Assembly: GCA_943325655.2 (NCBI GenBank)
Contig: CALPQG020000186.1
Span: 1-5,860 of the forward strand
Length of the DNA: 5,860 bases
Direction: 5' to 3'
From: Bifidobacterium breve
GTDB taxonomy: Bacteria > Bacteroidota > Bacteroidia > Cytophagales > UBA9547
Part shown: positions 1 through 5,821 of the stretch, piece by piece
Numbering within the stretch: the stretch's first letter is position 1
How the letters are laid out: the number at the start of each line of letters is the position of its first letter
Notes under the pieces: model-generated
What the model saw: the letters and a program-made list of their open reading frames with translations, nothing else
What the model was told of the DNA's origin: nothing
The model's database searches: none
Translations under genes and position numbers: made by a program

Positions 1-512
1 CAACCATTCACCGAAATAACAACACTGATAGCCCTGAAAGATTGACCGCAATATTTCAGGCATTGAATGATATATCGAAATATAACCATACGGTTATCGT
101 TTTGCCTTTACATCCTAGAACGGCAAAATTGTTGGTTCAAAATATAGGTACGGAATTGTTGGAGGATATTTATGCCAATACATACTTCAAAATCATAGAT
201 TCCGTTGCTTTCCTGGAAATGACTTTGCTCGAATCAAAAGCGGAAATGGTGATTACAGATTCTGGTGGCGTACAAAAGGAATCATACTTTTTCAAAAAGC
301 CTTGTATTGTTTTAAGGGCTGAAACAGAATGGGTAGAATTGTTGGCAAATGGCAATTGTATCTTGGCAGATGCTGACAAACAAAAAATTGTGGATGCTTA
401 TGATTTTCTGAAACAAAACTTCAAAGATGATTTTCCTCCTGTATTTGGTGATGGAAAAGCAGGACGTTTTATAGTTGGGGAAATTTTAAAAGTGTTGAGT
501 GTTGAATGTTGA
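1..512 (+). CDS. wecB: UDP-N-acetylglucosamine 2-epimerase (non-hydrolysing), C-terminal part
   Basis: The gene is cut by the left edge; 169 residues are readable from base 3 to a TGA at 510-512, about the C-terminal 45% of a family near 370-380 aa. Non-hydrolysing epimerases interconvert UDP-GlcNAc and UDP-ManNAc in the cytoplasm, feeding surface polysaccharide synthesis. The readable part opens with TIHRNNNTD, matching the family's T-x-HR-x-N-T motif that holds a catalytic histidine (His213 in E. coli WecB). SGGVQKE near residue 89 matches the UDP-binding SGG-x-Q-x-E motif. The following segment reads ETEWVE where E. coli WecB has TTERPE, so the substrate could be a modified UDP-GlcNAc (WbpI-like) rather than plain UDP-GlcNAc; this is inference. 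A TTG at 42 is not the start, because the family motif lies upstream of it. The last residues (VLSVEC) are encoded inside a heptamer repeat. It converges on the Fe-S carrier gene. Confidence 0.88.
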   Translation, partial: TIHRNNNTDSPERLTAIFQALNDISKYNHTVIVLPLHPRTAKLLVQNIGTELLEDIYANTYFKIIDSVAFLEMTLLESKAEMVITDSGGVQKESYFFKKPCIVLRAETEWVELLANGNCILADADKQKIVDAYDFLKQNFKDDFPPVFGDGKAGRFIVGEILKVLSVEC

Positions 513-616
513 GTAAAGAAATGATTTATAAAATCGAATATCAAACAGTAAAAAAAATGAATGCTTAGTATTGAGTTGTAGAAATACTAAAAACGCAACA
601 CTAAGCACTCAACACT
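491..616. repeat. Heptamer-based inverted repeat, copy A
   Basis: The left arm (491-511) is three tandem heptamers: two exact AGTGTTG copies, then AATGTTG; AGTAAAG follows at 512-518. The right arm (596-616) is three heptamers in the opposite orientation: CAACACT, AAGCACT, CAACACT. The arms are complementary at 18 of 21 positions. In the same 7-base phase, AAATACT (582-588) and AAAAACG (589-595) precede the right arm. A competing inner hairpin pairs 562-573 with 596-607 at 11 of 12 positions. The element fills the gap between two convergent genes and overlaps the end of the epimerase, including its TGA. It has no U-run after either arm, so it is not a standard intrinsic terminator, though a transcript-end or mRNA-stability role is possible. 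Its resemblance to the repeat after thiL suggests a dispersed family. Confidence 0.75.
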
Positions 617-622
617 ATTTCA

Positions 623-949
623 CTATACGGCGAAGCTTTCTCCACAACCACAGGTACGACTTGCATTTGGGTTCACAAACTGAAAGCCTTTACCATTTAA
701 GCCATCAGAGAAATCTAAAGTTGTTCCTAATAAATAGAGTAAACTTTTTTTGTCTACAAATATTTTGATTCCCTTGTCTTCAAAAATTTGATCGGCTGGT
801 GAAGTTTCTTTGTCGAAATCCAGGTCATACATCAAACCTGAACAACCACCACCTTTCACCGATACCCTGATATTATATTCGTCACCATAGCCTTCTTTTA
901 TTCGAAGTTCTTGGACGTGCGTTTTTGCTTTTTCTGTAATTGAGATCAT
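623..949 (-). CDS. IscA/SufA/ErpA-type iron-sulfur cluster carrier (HesB family)
   Basis: A 108-residue protein, the usual size for A-type carriers (E. coli IscA is 107). These cytoplasmic proteins accept Fe-S clusters or iron from the assembly scaffold and deliver them to apo-enzymes. The three ligand cysteines are present: Cys36 in GGGCSG, and Cys100 and Cys102 in the C-terminal RTCGCGESF, matching Cys35, Cys99 and Cys101 of IscA. I start it at the ATG at 949-947 (MISITEKA) because the family begins there. The frame stays open to 1084, but the extra 45 residues look like translated AT-rich spacer. I cannot separate IscA, SufA and ErpA from this sequence, and no isc or suf neighbours are visible. 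It is divergent from the methylmalonyl-CoA epimerase gene, with a 149-base gap. Its TAG lies seven bases from the copy A repeat. Confidence 0.93.
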   Translation of the reverse strand: MISITEKAKTHVQELRIKEGYGDEYNIRVSVKGGGCSGLMYDLDFDKETSPADQIFEDKGIKIFVDKKSLLYLLGTTLDFSDGLNGKGFQFVNPNASRTCGCGESFAV

Positions 950-1098
950 AATTCTACCAATTTTACCAACAAAATTAAATACTTTTGTGGTCATAACTCC
1001 ATAAAAAAGATAAAAGTTTGAAATTTGTTCCAATAAATTTTTACTTAATTTAAAATTACATTGAGTATCTTTAGCATTATTCATTTAAGACAATAGTT

Positions 1099-1506
1099 GT
1101 GGTAAAATATATTGATCATATCGCTATAGCTGTCAGTGATTTAGTGTCAACTGTTCAGGTTTTTGAAACTATCTTGGGTACTTCCATTTACAAAAAAGAA
1201 TTGGTGGCTTCAGAAGGTGTTCAAACTTATTTTTTACAACTAGGAGGTACCAAAATTGAATTGCTGGAAAGTGTTTCCCAAGATAGTGCTATCGCAAAAT
1301 TTATCCATAAAAAAGGAGATGGCATGCACCATATTGCTCTTGAAGTGGATGATATTTATCAGGAAATGGACAGGTTAAAAGCTGCTGGTATTGAAGTGTT
1401 GAATGATATTCCCAAAAAGGGAGCTGACAACAAACTGATTTGTTTTTTGCATCCTAAAACTACCGGCGGTGTGTTGATAGAGTTGGTACAAAGTCAAGTA
1501 GAATAA
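1099..1506 (+). CDS. mce: Methylmalonyl-CoA epimerase (VOC superfamily)
   Basis: A 135-residue vicinal-oxygen-chelate protein made of two paired beta-alpha-beta-beta-beta modules. It interconverts (2S)- and (2R)-methylmalonyl-CoA, linking propionyl-CoA carboxylation to the B12-dependent mutase and succinyl-CoA in the cytoplasm. Predicted metal ligands are His7 (DHIAIAV), Glu54 (KIELLE), His78 (MHHIALEV) and Glu128 (LIELVQ). They match His12, Gln65, His91 and Glu141 of the Propionibacterium enzyme, with Glu in place of Gln as in human MCEE. Glu39 in SEGVQ fits the second catalytic acid (Glu48 there). The motif HPKTTGGVLIEL is also diagnostic. The start is a GTG at 1099; no in-frame ATG lies between it and the upstream stop at 1072-1074. 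thiL follows 37 bases downstream on the same strand, so the two may be co-transcribed. No mutase gene is in the window. Confidence 0.93.
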   Translation: MVKYIDHIAIAVSDLVSTVQVFETILGTSIYKKELVASEGVQTYFLQLGGTKIELLESVSQDSAIAKFIHKKGDGMHHIALEVDDIYQEMDRLKAAGIEVLNDIPKKGADNKLICFLHPKTTGGVLIELVQSQVE

Positions 1507-1543
1507 AAAATAATAGACGTACATAAAGTACAAACAATAAACT

Positions 1544-2572
1544 ATGAGAACAGAATTGAGCACCCTTGGAGAATTTGGATTGATAGACAGAATCAAACTT
1601 CAACAAGCAGAAAAACAACAAAAAAGTACCCTCAAAGGCATTGGTGACGATTGTGCGGTGATAGAAAAAAGCAAAACCGAGGTAACTTTAATATCTACGG
1701 ATATTTTATTAGAAGGAATTCATTTTGATCTGACCTATACTCCTTTGTTACATTTGGGCTACAAGGCTGTTGCAGTCAATGTATCAGACGTGGCGGCGAT
1801 GAATGGCATTCCACAACAAATCACGGTGAGTATTGCCATCAGTAACAGGTTTTCTGTAGAGGCAATTGATGAATTGTACAAGGGGATTCGCCTGGCGTGT
1901 GAAAATTACAAAGTTGATCTGGTTGGAGGTGATACCACTTCTTCACAAAGAGGATTAATGATTTCTGTCACAGTTATTGGAACGGCAAAAAAATCAGAAG
2001 TTGCTTACAGAAGTGGTGCAAAAGTTAACGATGTAATTTGTGTTTCAGGTGATTTGGGAGCTGCTTATGCCGGTTTACAGATCTTGGAGAGGGAAAAAGA
2101 AGTGTACAGTGCCAATCCTGAAATGCAGCCTGAATTAGAAGGCAAGGATTATGTCATCAAACGCTTGCTGAAACCTGAAGGAAGAACTGATATTGTTCAT
2201 GAATTAAAAGATTTAGGAATTGTACCTACTTCAATGATTGATATTTCTGATGGTTTGGCTTCTGAAATACTGCATATCTGCAATGCTTCAGGAGTAGGTG
2301 CTTATGTGTACGAAGACAAATTGCCCATTACACACGATACAGAACAAACCCTTTTTGATTTTAAACTTGATCCAACTACAGCAGCAATGAACGGTGGAGA
2401 AGATTACGAACTGCTTTTTACCGTTTCAATGAAAGATTTCGAAAAACTTAAAAACCACGAAGACATTACCACTATCGGATATATTACCGAAAAAGCGAAA
2501 GGGGTAATTATGATTTCAAAAAAAGGAAACCAATATCCAATTAAGGCTCAAGGCTGGGATCACCTTGTTTAG
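1544..2572 (+). CDS. thiL: Thiamine-monophosphate kinase
   Basis: A 342-residue member of the PurM/ThiL ATP-binding superfamily. ThiL phosphorylates thiamine monophosphate with ATP to give thiamine pyrophosphate, the last step of cofactor synthesis in the cytoplasm. Motifs in order: an N-terminal GEFGLIDRI; GIGDDCAVI (residues 32-40), with the paired aspartates that bind Mg-nucleotide; STDILLEGIHF (51-61); NVSDVAAMNG (79-88); LVGGDTTS; then MIDISDGLASEI and MNGGEDYELLF in the C-terminal half. The length is near the family norm (E. coli ThiL is 325). The start is the ATG at 1544, just upstream of the conserved N-terminus. I see no TPP riboswitch in the 37-base gap upstream, and no other thi gene is in the window, so it is not in a thiamine operon here. 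Its TAG (2570-2572) overlaps the first unit of the copy B heptamer repeat. Confidence 0.96.
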   Translation: MRTELSTLGEFGLIDRIKLQQAEKQQKSTLKGIGDDCAVIEKSKTEVTLISTDILLEGIHFDLTYTPLLHLGYKAVAVNVSDVAAMNGIPQQITVSIAISNRFSVEAIDELYKGIRLACENYKVDLVGGDTTSSQRGLMISVTVIGTAKKSEVAYRSGAKVNDVICVSGDLGAAYAGLQILEREKEVYSANPEMQPELEGKDYVIKRLLKPEGRTDIVHELKDLGIVPTSMIDISDGLASEILHICNASGVGAYVYEDKLPITHDTEQTLFDFKLDPTTAAMNGGEDYELLFTVSMKDFEKLKNHEDITTIGYITEKAKGVIMISKKGNQYPIKAQGWDHLV

Positions 2573-2699
2573 TGTTGGGTTATGAGTGTTGAGTTTTTAG
2601 TAAAGAGTACAGCGTCCAGAGTAAAGAGAATGAATATTGTCTTGAAAATGTTTAGTTATCTAAAAAATACTAAACACTCAAAACTCAACATTTATAACT
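2571..2699. repeat. Heptamer-based inverted repeat, copy B
   Basis: From the thiL stop codon, 2571-2626 divides into eight consecutive 7-base units: AGTGTTG, GGTTATG and AGTGTTG, then AGTTTTT and AGTAAAG, then AGTACAG, CGTCCAG and AGTAAAG. Most follow the form AGTnnnG. At 2665-2699 five units of the opposite type follow: AAATACT, AAACACT, CAAAACT, CAACATT, TATAACT. Bases 2573-2590 pair with 2673-2690 at 16 of 18 positions. An inner perfect 8-base stem pairs 2649-2656 with 2669-2676. The plan matches copy A: AGTGTTG units at the upstream gene's stop, an AGTAAAG unit, then a block of five inverted heptamers opening with AAATACT. It fills most of the 136-base gap between thiL and menC. No U-run is present, so any termination role is uncertain. 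Confidence 0.75.
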
Positions 2700-2708
2700 A
2701 ACAAAAAA

Positions 2709-3779
2709 ATGCTTCAAATCAAAATCTTCAGACTTCCTCTTCAGTTTAAGTTTAGTGCAGGCACTTCTCGTGGAGTGTTGAATGATAAAATGAGCTGGTT
2801 GCTAAAAGTGTACGAGGAGGAGGAGCCTGATGTAGTTGGTTGGGGCGAAGTCAATATCATTCCTAATTTGAGTATTGATGATGTTGTTGATATTGAACAA
2901 CAGCTTATTTACTATTGCAATCACTTTTCTGAAAACCCTATATTAAGCGTCGAACAGGCAATTCCTGCACCGTTTCCTGCCATCAGGTTTGGTCTTGAAA
3001 CAGCCTTGTTTGATTTGCAATCCGGAGGAAAACGCGATTTGTTTGAAACCGGATTTACAAAAGGAAACTTATCCATTCCAATCAATGGTTTGGTTTGGAT
3101 GGGAGATAAGGGTTTTATGCAGGAGCAATTGTCTCAGAAAATTGAAGAAGGTTACAATTGTATTAAAATTAAAATTGGCGCCATAGATTTTAAACAGGAA
3201 TGTGACTTGTTGGCTAGTATCAGAAATGATTATGCTGAACAAGACATGATGATTCGGGTAGATGCAAATGGTGCATTTTCATACCAAGAAGCATTGGGTA
3301 AACTGAATACATTAGCTCAATTTGGAATTCATTCCATTGAACAGCCAATTAAAGCTGGACAGCTAGATTCAATGAAGACTTTGTGTACACAAACACCAAT
3401 TCCGATCGCCTTGGATGAAGAATTGATTGGCGTATTTTCAGAGGAAGAAAAATTTAACCTGTTAAAAACCATTCAGCCCCAATACATAATTTTAAAGCCA
3501 GCCCTTTTGGGAGGAATGATGGTCACACATCGGTGGATAGAAATGGCAGAAACAATGGGAATTGGCTGGTGGATAACCTCAGCATTAGAATCAAACATAG
3601 GATTAAATGCCATTGCTCAATTTACTGCTTACCTGCATCCTAAAAATCACCAGGGTTTGGGAACAGGGCAATTGTATCACAATAATATTAATTCGCCTTT
3701 AGAAATTAAACAAGGACATTTAAGTTACAATCCTGTATTGACTTGGGATATACCTGAAAATTTAGAAGAAGTTAACTAG
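2709..3779 (+). CDS. menC: o-Succinylbenzoate synthase (enolase superfamily)
   Basis: A 356-residue enolase-superfamily protein: an N-terminal capping domain to about residue 115, then an (alpha/beta)7-beta barrel. MenC dehydrates SHCHC to o-succinylbenzoate in menaquinone synthesis, in the cytoplasm. The catalytic set is complete and in order: KIK (Lys153 and Lys155), metal ligands Asp185 (RVDANGAF), Glu211 (SIEQP) and Asp236 (ALDEEL), and the second catalytic lysine Lys263 (ILKPALLGG). These match Lys131, Lys133, Asp161, Glu190, Asp213 and Lys235 of E. coli MenC. INGLVWMG, the SALESNIGLNAIAQ segment and GLGTGQLY also fit Bacteroidota MenC. Dipeptide epimerases and N-acylamino-acid racemases share the fold, so an alternative activity is possible but less likely. 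The ATG at 2709 follows AACAAAAAA with no Shine-Dalgarno. No other men gene is nearby, and the heptamer repeat separates it from thiL. Confidence 0.9.
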   Translation: MLQIKIFRLPLQFKFSAGTSRGVLNDKMSWLLKVYEEEEPDVVGWGEVNIIPNLSIDDVVDIEQQLIYYCNHFSENPILSVEQAIPAPFPAIRFGLETALFDLQSGGKRDLFETGFTKGNLSIPINGLVWMGDKGFMQEQLSQKIEEGYNCIKIKIGAIDFKQECDLLASIRNDYAEQDMMIRVDANGAFSYQEALGKLNTLAQFGIHSIEQPIKAGQLDSMKTLCTQTPIPIALDEELIGVFSEEEKFNLLKTIQPQYIILKPALLGGMMVTHRWIEMAETMGIGWWITSALESNIGLNAIAQFTAYLHPKNHQGLGTGQLYHNNINSPLEIKQGHLSYNPVLTWDIPENLEEVN

Positions 3780-3806
3780 AAAACAGTTAACCGTAAACTT
3801 GTCAAC
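3771..3806. repeat. Short heptamer tract and hairpin at the menC stop
   Basis: GTTAACT (3771-3777) and AGTTAAC (3785-3791) form a perfect 7-base inverted repeat with a 7-base loop; the menC TAG starts at the last base of the left arm. The tract also reads as tandem heptamers: AGAAAAC, AGTTAAC, CGTAAAC, then after one extra base TGTCAAC. The consensus, roughly nGTnAAC, differs from that of the copies after the epimerase and thiL, but the 7-base period and the position at a stop codon are the same. There is no U-run to support a terminator. The short length makes chance more likely than for the other two. Confidence 0.45.
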
Positions 3807-3839
3807 TATTTTCATTTCCCCTTATAAATATTTAGAATT

Positions 3840-4370
3840 ATGAATAAGCAATGGATTTTCGTTTTGTTGGTATTGTTATGCTGTTCAACGTTAAGTTACG
3901 CTCAATTTGATGGAGGCAATGAAGGAAAAAATACTTTTAAACCCTATAAAGCCCCTGATTTTGAGTTGGTGGACATGAATGGTCAGTTTCATAAATTAAG
4001 TGCATATCAAGGTAAGGTCGTTTATGTTGAATTTTGGGCCACCTGGTGTGGAGCATGTATGAAACGAATGAAAGACGTGAATAAATTGAAAAAACAATTT
4101 GAAGGAAATCAAAATGTGGTTTTTATACAGGTTTCTACAGACAAAGACAAAACCCGTTGGGAGAATTTTATAAAAGAAAGAAATCCTACAGGTGTGCAAT
4201 TGTTTTCAGACAACGGAAAAATGAGTAATGTAAGGGTAAACTATAATGTCAGGTATTTGCCATCTATTTTTTTATTAGATTCAAAAGGGGATGTTGCTTT
4301 AGACCCATCCATCATTGATACTTATGATATTGATCATGAAATTGAAGATTTACTCAAAGAAATGAAATAA
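3840..4370 (+). CDS. Secreted TlpA-like thioredoxin-fold thiol-disulfide protein
   Basis: A 176-residue exported protein. The signal peptide is clear: a short basic start (MNKQ), a hydrophobic core (residues 5-18), and a likely signal peptidase I site after SYA at residue 21. No proper lipobox is visible. The mature part is one AhpC/TSA-TlpA thioredoxin domain: KAPDFELVDMNG, GKVVYVEFWATWC, the CxxC active site Cys70-Gly-Ala-Cys73, and the cis-proline Pro141 in RYLPSIFLL. It probably reduces or exchanges disulfides outside the cytoplasm, for example in cytochrome c maturation or envelope repair; the partner cannot be told from the sequence. The ATG at 3840 follows an A/T-rich leader without a Shine-Dalgarno. 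The 60-base gap after menC contains the short heptamer tract. It ends in a bidirectional terminator shared with the OmpA-family gene. Confidence 0.9.
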   Translation: MNKQWIFVLLVLLCCSTLSYAQFDGGNEGKNTFKPYKAPDFELVDMNGQFHKLSAYQGKVVYVEFWATWCGACMKRMKDVNKLKKQFEGNQNVVFIQVSTDKDKTRWENFIKERNPTGVQLFSDNGKMSNVRVNYNVRYLPSIFLLDSKGDVALDPSIIDTYDIDHEIEDLLKEMK

Positions 4371-4403
4371 AAAAAGCCTCTCGATATTTCGGGAGGCTTT
4401 TTT
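4368..4403. terminator. Bidirectional rho-independent terminator
   Basis: A 9-base stem pairs 4376-4384 (GCCTCTCGA) with 4389-4397 (TCGGGAGGC), with one G-T wobble and a TATT loop. A-runs precede it and six T's follow (4398-4403), so it reads as an intrinsic terminator on both strands. It starts at the TAA of the TlpA-like gene and lies 20 bases past the end of the convergent OmpA-family gene, serving both. Confidence 0.9.
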
Positions 4404-4422
4404 GTTGATATTGATATTGATT

Positions 4423-5181
4423 TTATTTCTCAATTATTTTAGCTTCAATCCTCCTGTTTTTAGCCCTTCCTTCTGGAGTCGCATTGACTGCAATTGGTCT
4501 GGATTCTCCATAACCTTTTGGTAAAACTCTTGAAGGGTTAATTCCTTTTTTGCCTAAATACTCTCTTACTGAATCACACCTGCGTTGTGATAAGGTCATG
4601 TTTTTTTTGTCGTCACCTACATTGTCGGTGTGTCCTCCAATTTCAACTTTTAGTGTTACGTTTTGTTTGAGATAAACGGCCAATTTGTTGAGCTTCTCTT
4701 CTGATTCAGGTTTGATATTTGATTTTCCTGAATCAAAATTAACCCCTTCTAAAGAAAAACTACCGTAATAAGTAGTAATGAGTTTGATTTGAAAAGTTTG
4801 TTCAAACTCTGTTAATCCTTCAGGGCCAGGGATTTTCATTTTTTCTTTTGATTTACCGTCGAAGGCAAAAGTGTGTCCAAATTTGTCAATGTATACAGCG
4901 TACTCAGAATTTTTAGGCAACAATATCTGGAATCTTCCTTCCACGTCGGTGACAGCTTTGGTTTTGAATTTTAATTCAGGTGATTCAATCGTGAATGATG
5001 CCTCAGCTTCTGGAATATTCTCATAATCGGTAATCAATATATTTACCAAAACCAGAGAATCAGTAGGTTCTAATGGAGGAACAGTTGCCAAAGCACTATT
5101 TACGGTAGAAGAAAGCGTTTGAGCATTTATACTGAATATTGAAATGACTATAAATGATGTTGCTAAAAGTATCTTTTTCAT
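4423..5181 (-). CDS. OmpA-family protein: carboxypeptidase-regulatory-like domain plus OmpA peptidoglycan-binding domain
   Basis: A 252-residue exported protein. The signal peptide (MKKILLATS onward, hydrophobic to residue 17) likely ends after INA at residue 20. Residues about 43-115 look like a carboxypeptidase-regulatory-like beta-sandwich (VLVNILITDYENIPEAEA, then TDVEGRFQILLP and YAVYIDKFGH). Residues about 138-252 are the OmpA C-terminal domain, which anchors to peptidoglycan: VNFDSGKSNIKPES, GGHTDNVGD, MTLSQRRCDSVREYL and GYGESRPI. Asp186 and Arg201 match the residues that bind diaminopimelate. There is no beta-barrel domain, so it is likely a periplasmic or outer-membrane-associated wall linker rather than a porin. 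The ATG is at 5181-5179, behind a leader of about 47 bases and a well-formed Bacteroidota promoter. The domain calls are firm; the cellular role is inference. Confidence 0.9.
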   Translation of the reverse strand: MKKILLATSFIVISIFSINAQTLSSTVNSALATVPPLEPTDSLVLVNILITDYENIPEAEASFTIESPELKFKTKAVTDVEGRFQILLPKNSEYAVYIDKFGHTFAFDGKSKEKMKIPGPEGLTEFEQTFQIKLITTYYGSFSLEGVNFDSGKSNIKPESEEKLNKLAVYLKQNVTLKVEIGGHTDNVGDDKKNMTLSQRRCDSVREYLGKKGINPSRVLPKGYGESRPIAVNATPEGRAKNRRIEAKIIEK

Positions 5182-5228
5182 AGTTGATTTTTTATAGTTA
5201 ATTCGTTAGGTAGCTGTTTTTAATTCAA

Positions 5229-5259
5229 CAAAATTATAAACATCTTTCAAATTAGCAAT
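5229..5259 (-). promoter_or_regulatory. Bacteroidota-type promoter for the OmpA-family gene
   Basis: Read on the minus strand, TAATTTTG (5236-5229) matches the -7 consensus TAnnTTTG. ATTG (5259-5256) lies upstream, leaving exactly 19 bases between TTG and the -7 box, as expected for the TTTG -33 element of the primary sigma factor in this phylum. The -7 box ends 47 bases before the ATG, giving a leader of roughly 40 bases. This is a match by eye, not a measured start. Confidence 0.6.
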
Positions 5260-5287
5260 ATATTCGCTCATTCAAAATAAGAATAAA

Positions 5288-5791
5288 ATGAGAATAGGTT
5301 TAATATCAGATACACACGGATTTTTAGATGAAAAGGTTTTTGATTACTTCAAAGATTGTGATGAAATTTGGCACGCAGGAGATTTTGGTACCATAGAATT
5401 GTCAGATAGATTAGCCCAATTTAAACCGCTGAAAGGTGTTTATGGGAATATTGATGACTCTACCATTCGTCAGGTTCATCCCAAAGTATTGAATTTTGTT
5501 TGTGAAGGAAAAAAAATAATCATGACACACATTGGTGGTGCTCCAGGAAAATATGTTCCGGAAGTAAAAGCTTTGTTACAAAATCAGCAACCTGATATAT
5601 TCATTTGCGGTCACTCTCATATTTTAAGGGTAATGTCCGATGTACAATTCGGTAAAATGTTGTACATCAATCCTGGTGCTGCAGGAGTGCACGGATTTCA
5701 CAAAATGAAAACAATCATTAGGTTTGAAATCAATGTTGGTGTAATCAGCAACATGCAAGCTATCGAACTTGGTGAACGGGCAAGGCCATAA
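5288..5791 (+). CDS. YfcE/MJ0936-type metallophosphoesterase
   Basis: A 167-residue single-domain calcineurin-like phosphoesterase of the size usual for the YfcE/MJ0936 family. All the dinuclear-metal motifs are present in order: Asp8 and His10 (ISDTHG), Asp32 (HAGDFG), Asn54 (YGNID), His81 (MTHIGG), then His109 and His111 (CGHSHIL). NPGAAG near the C-terminus is also typical. Family members are cytoplasmic and hydrolyse phosphodiesters in vitro with manganese or nickel; the physiological substrate is unknown, so I give no pathway. The ATG at 5288 follows AAGAATAAA with no Shine-Dalgarno. It is divergent from the OmpA-family gene across a 106-base gap and ends in its own terminator, so it is probably transcribed alone. 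Confidence 0.93.
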   Translation: MRIGLISDTHGFLDEKVFDYFKDCDEIWHAGDFGTIELSDRLAQFKPLKGVYGNIDDSTIRQVHPKVLNFVCEGKKIIMTHIGGAPGKYVPEVKALLQNQQPDIFICGHSHILRVMSDVQFGKMLYINPGAAGVHGFHKMKTIIRFEINVGVISNMQAIELGERARP

Positions 5792-5821
5792 AAAAGCCTC
5801 CCGAAAATTCGGTAGGCTTTT
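5789..5821 (+). terminator. Rho-independent terminator of the phosphoesterase gene
   Basis: GCCTCCCG (5796-5803) pairs with CGGTAGGC (5810-5817) around an AAAATT loop, with one C-T mismatch inside the stem; two further A-T pairs may close the loop. An A-run precedes it and TTTT follows. It starts at the gene's TAA and closely resembles the terminator at 4376-4397. The 39 bases beyond it hold no recognisable feature. Confidence 0.8.

Noticed and set aside
571..768. Open frame on the plus strand across the Fe-S carrier gene
   Set aside because: It is antisense to a clear IscA-type gene and shows no recognisable motif; a shadow frame.
970..977. TAATTTTG on the minus strand as a -7 promoter box for the Fe-S carrier gene
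   Set aside because: The -7 match is exact and well placed, but no TTG lies 19-21 bases upstream, so I do not list it as a promoter.
950..1084. 45-residue N-terminal extension of the Fe-S carrier frame
   Set aside because: The family starts at MISITEKA; the extension has no recognisable domain, is of AT-rich spacer composition, and would fill the divergent gap where both promoters must lie.
1507..1543. Possible TPP riboswitch upstream of thiL
   Set aside because: The gap is only 37 bases, too short for a THI element, and carries none of its conserved sequence.
1395..2787. A 14-base exact match between the mce and menC coding regions (1395-1408 and 2774-2787), part of it also in copy A
   Set aside because: In both genes it falls inside conserved coding sequence for VLND in normal family context, with no flanking heptamers, so it is most likely chance.
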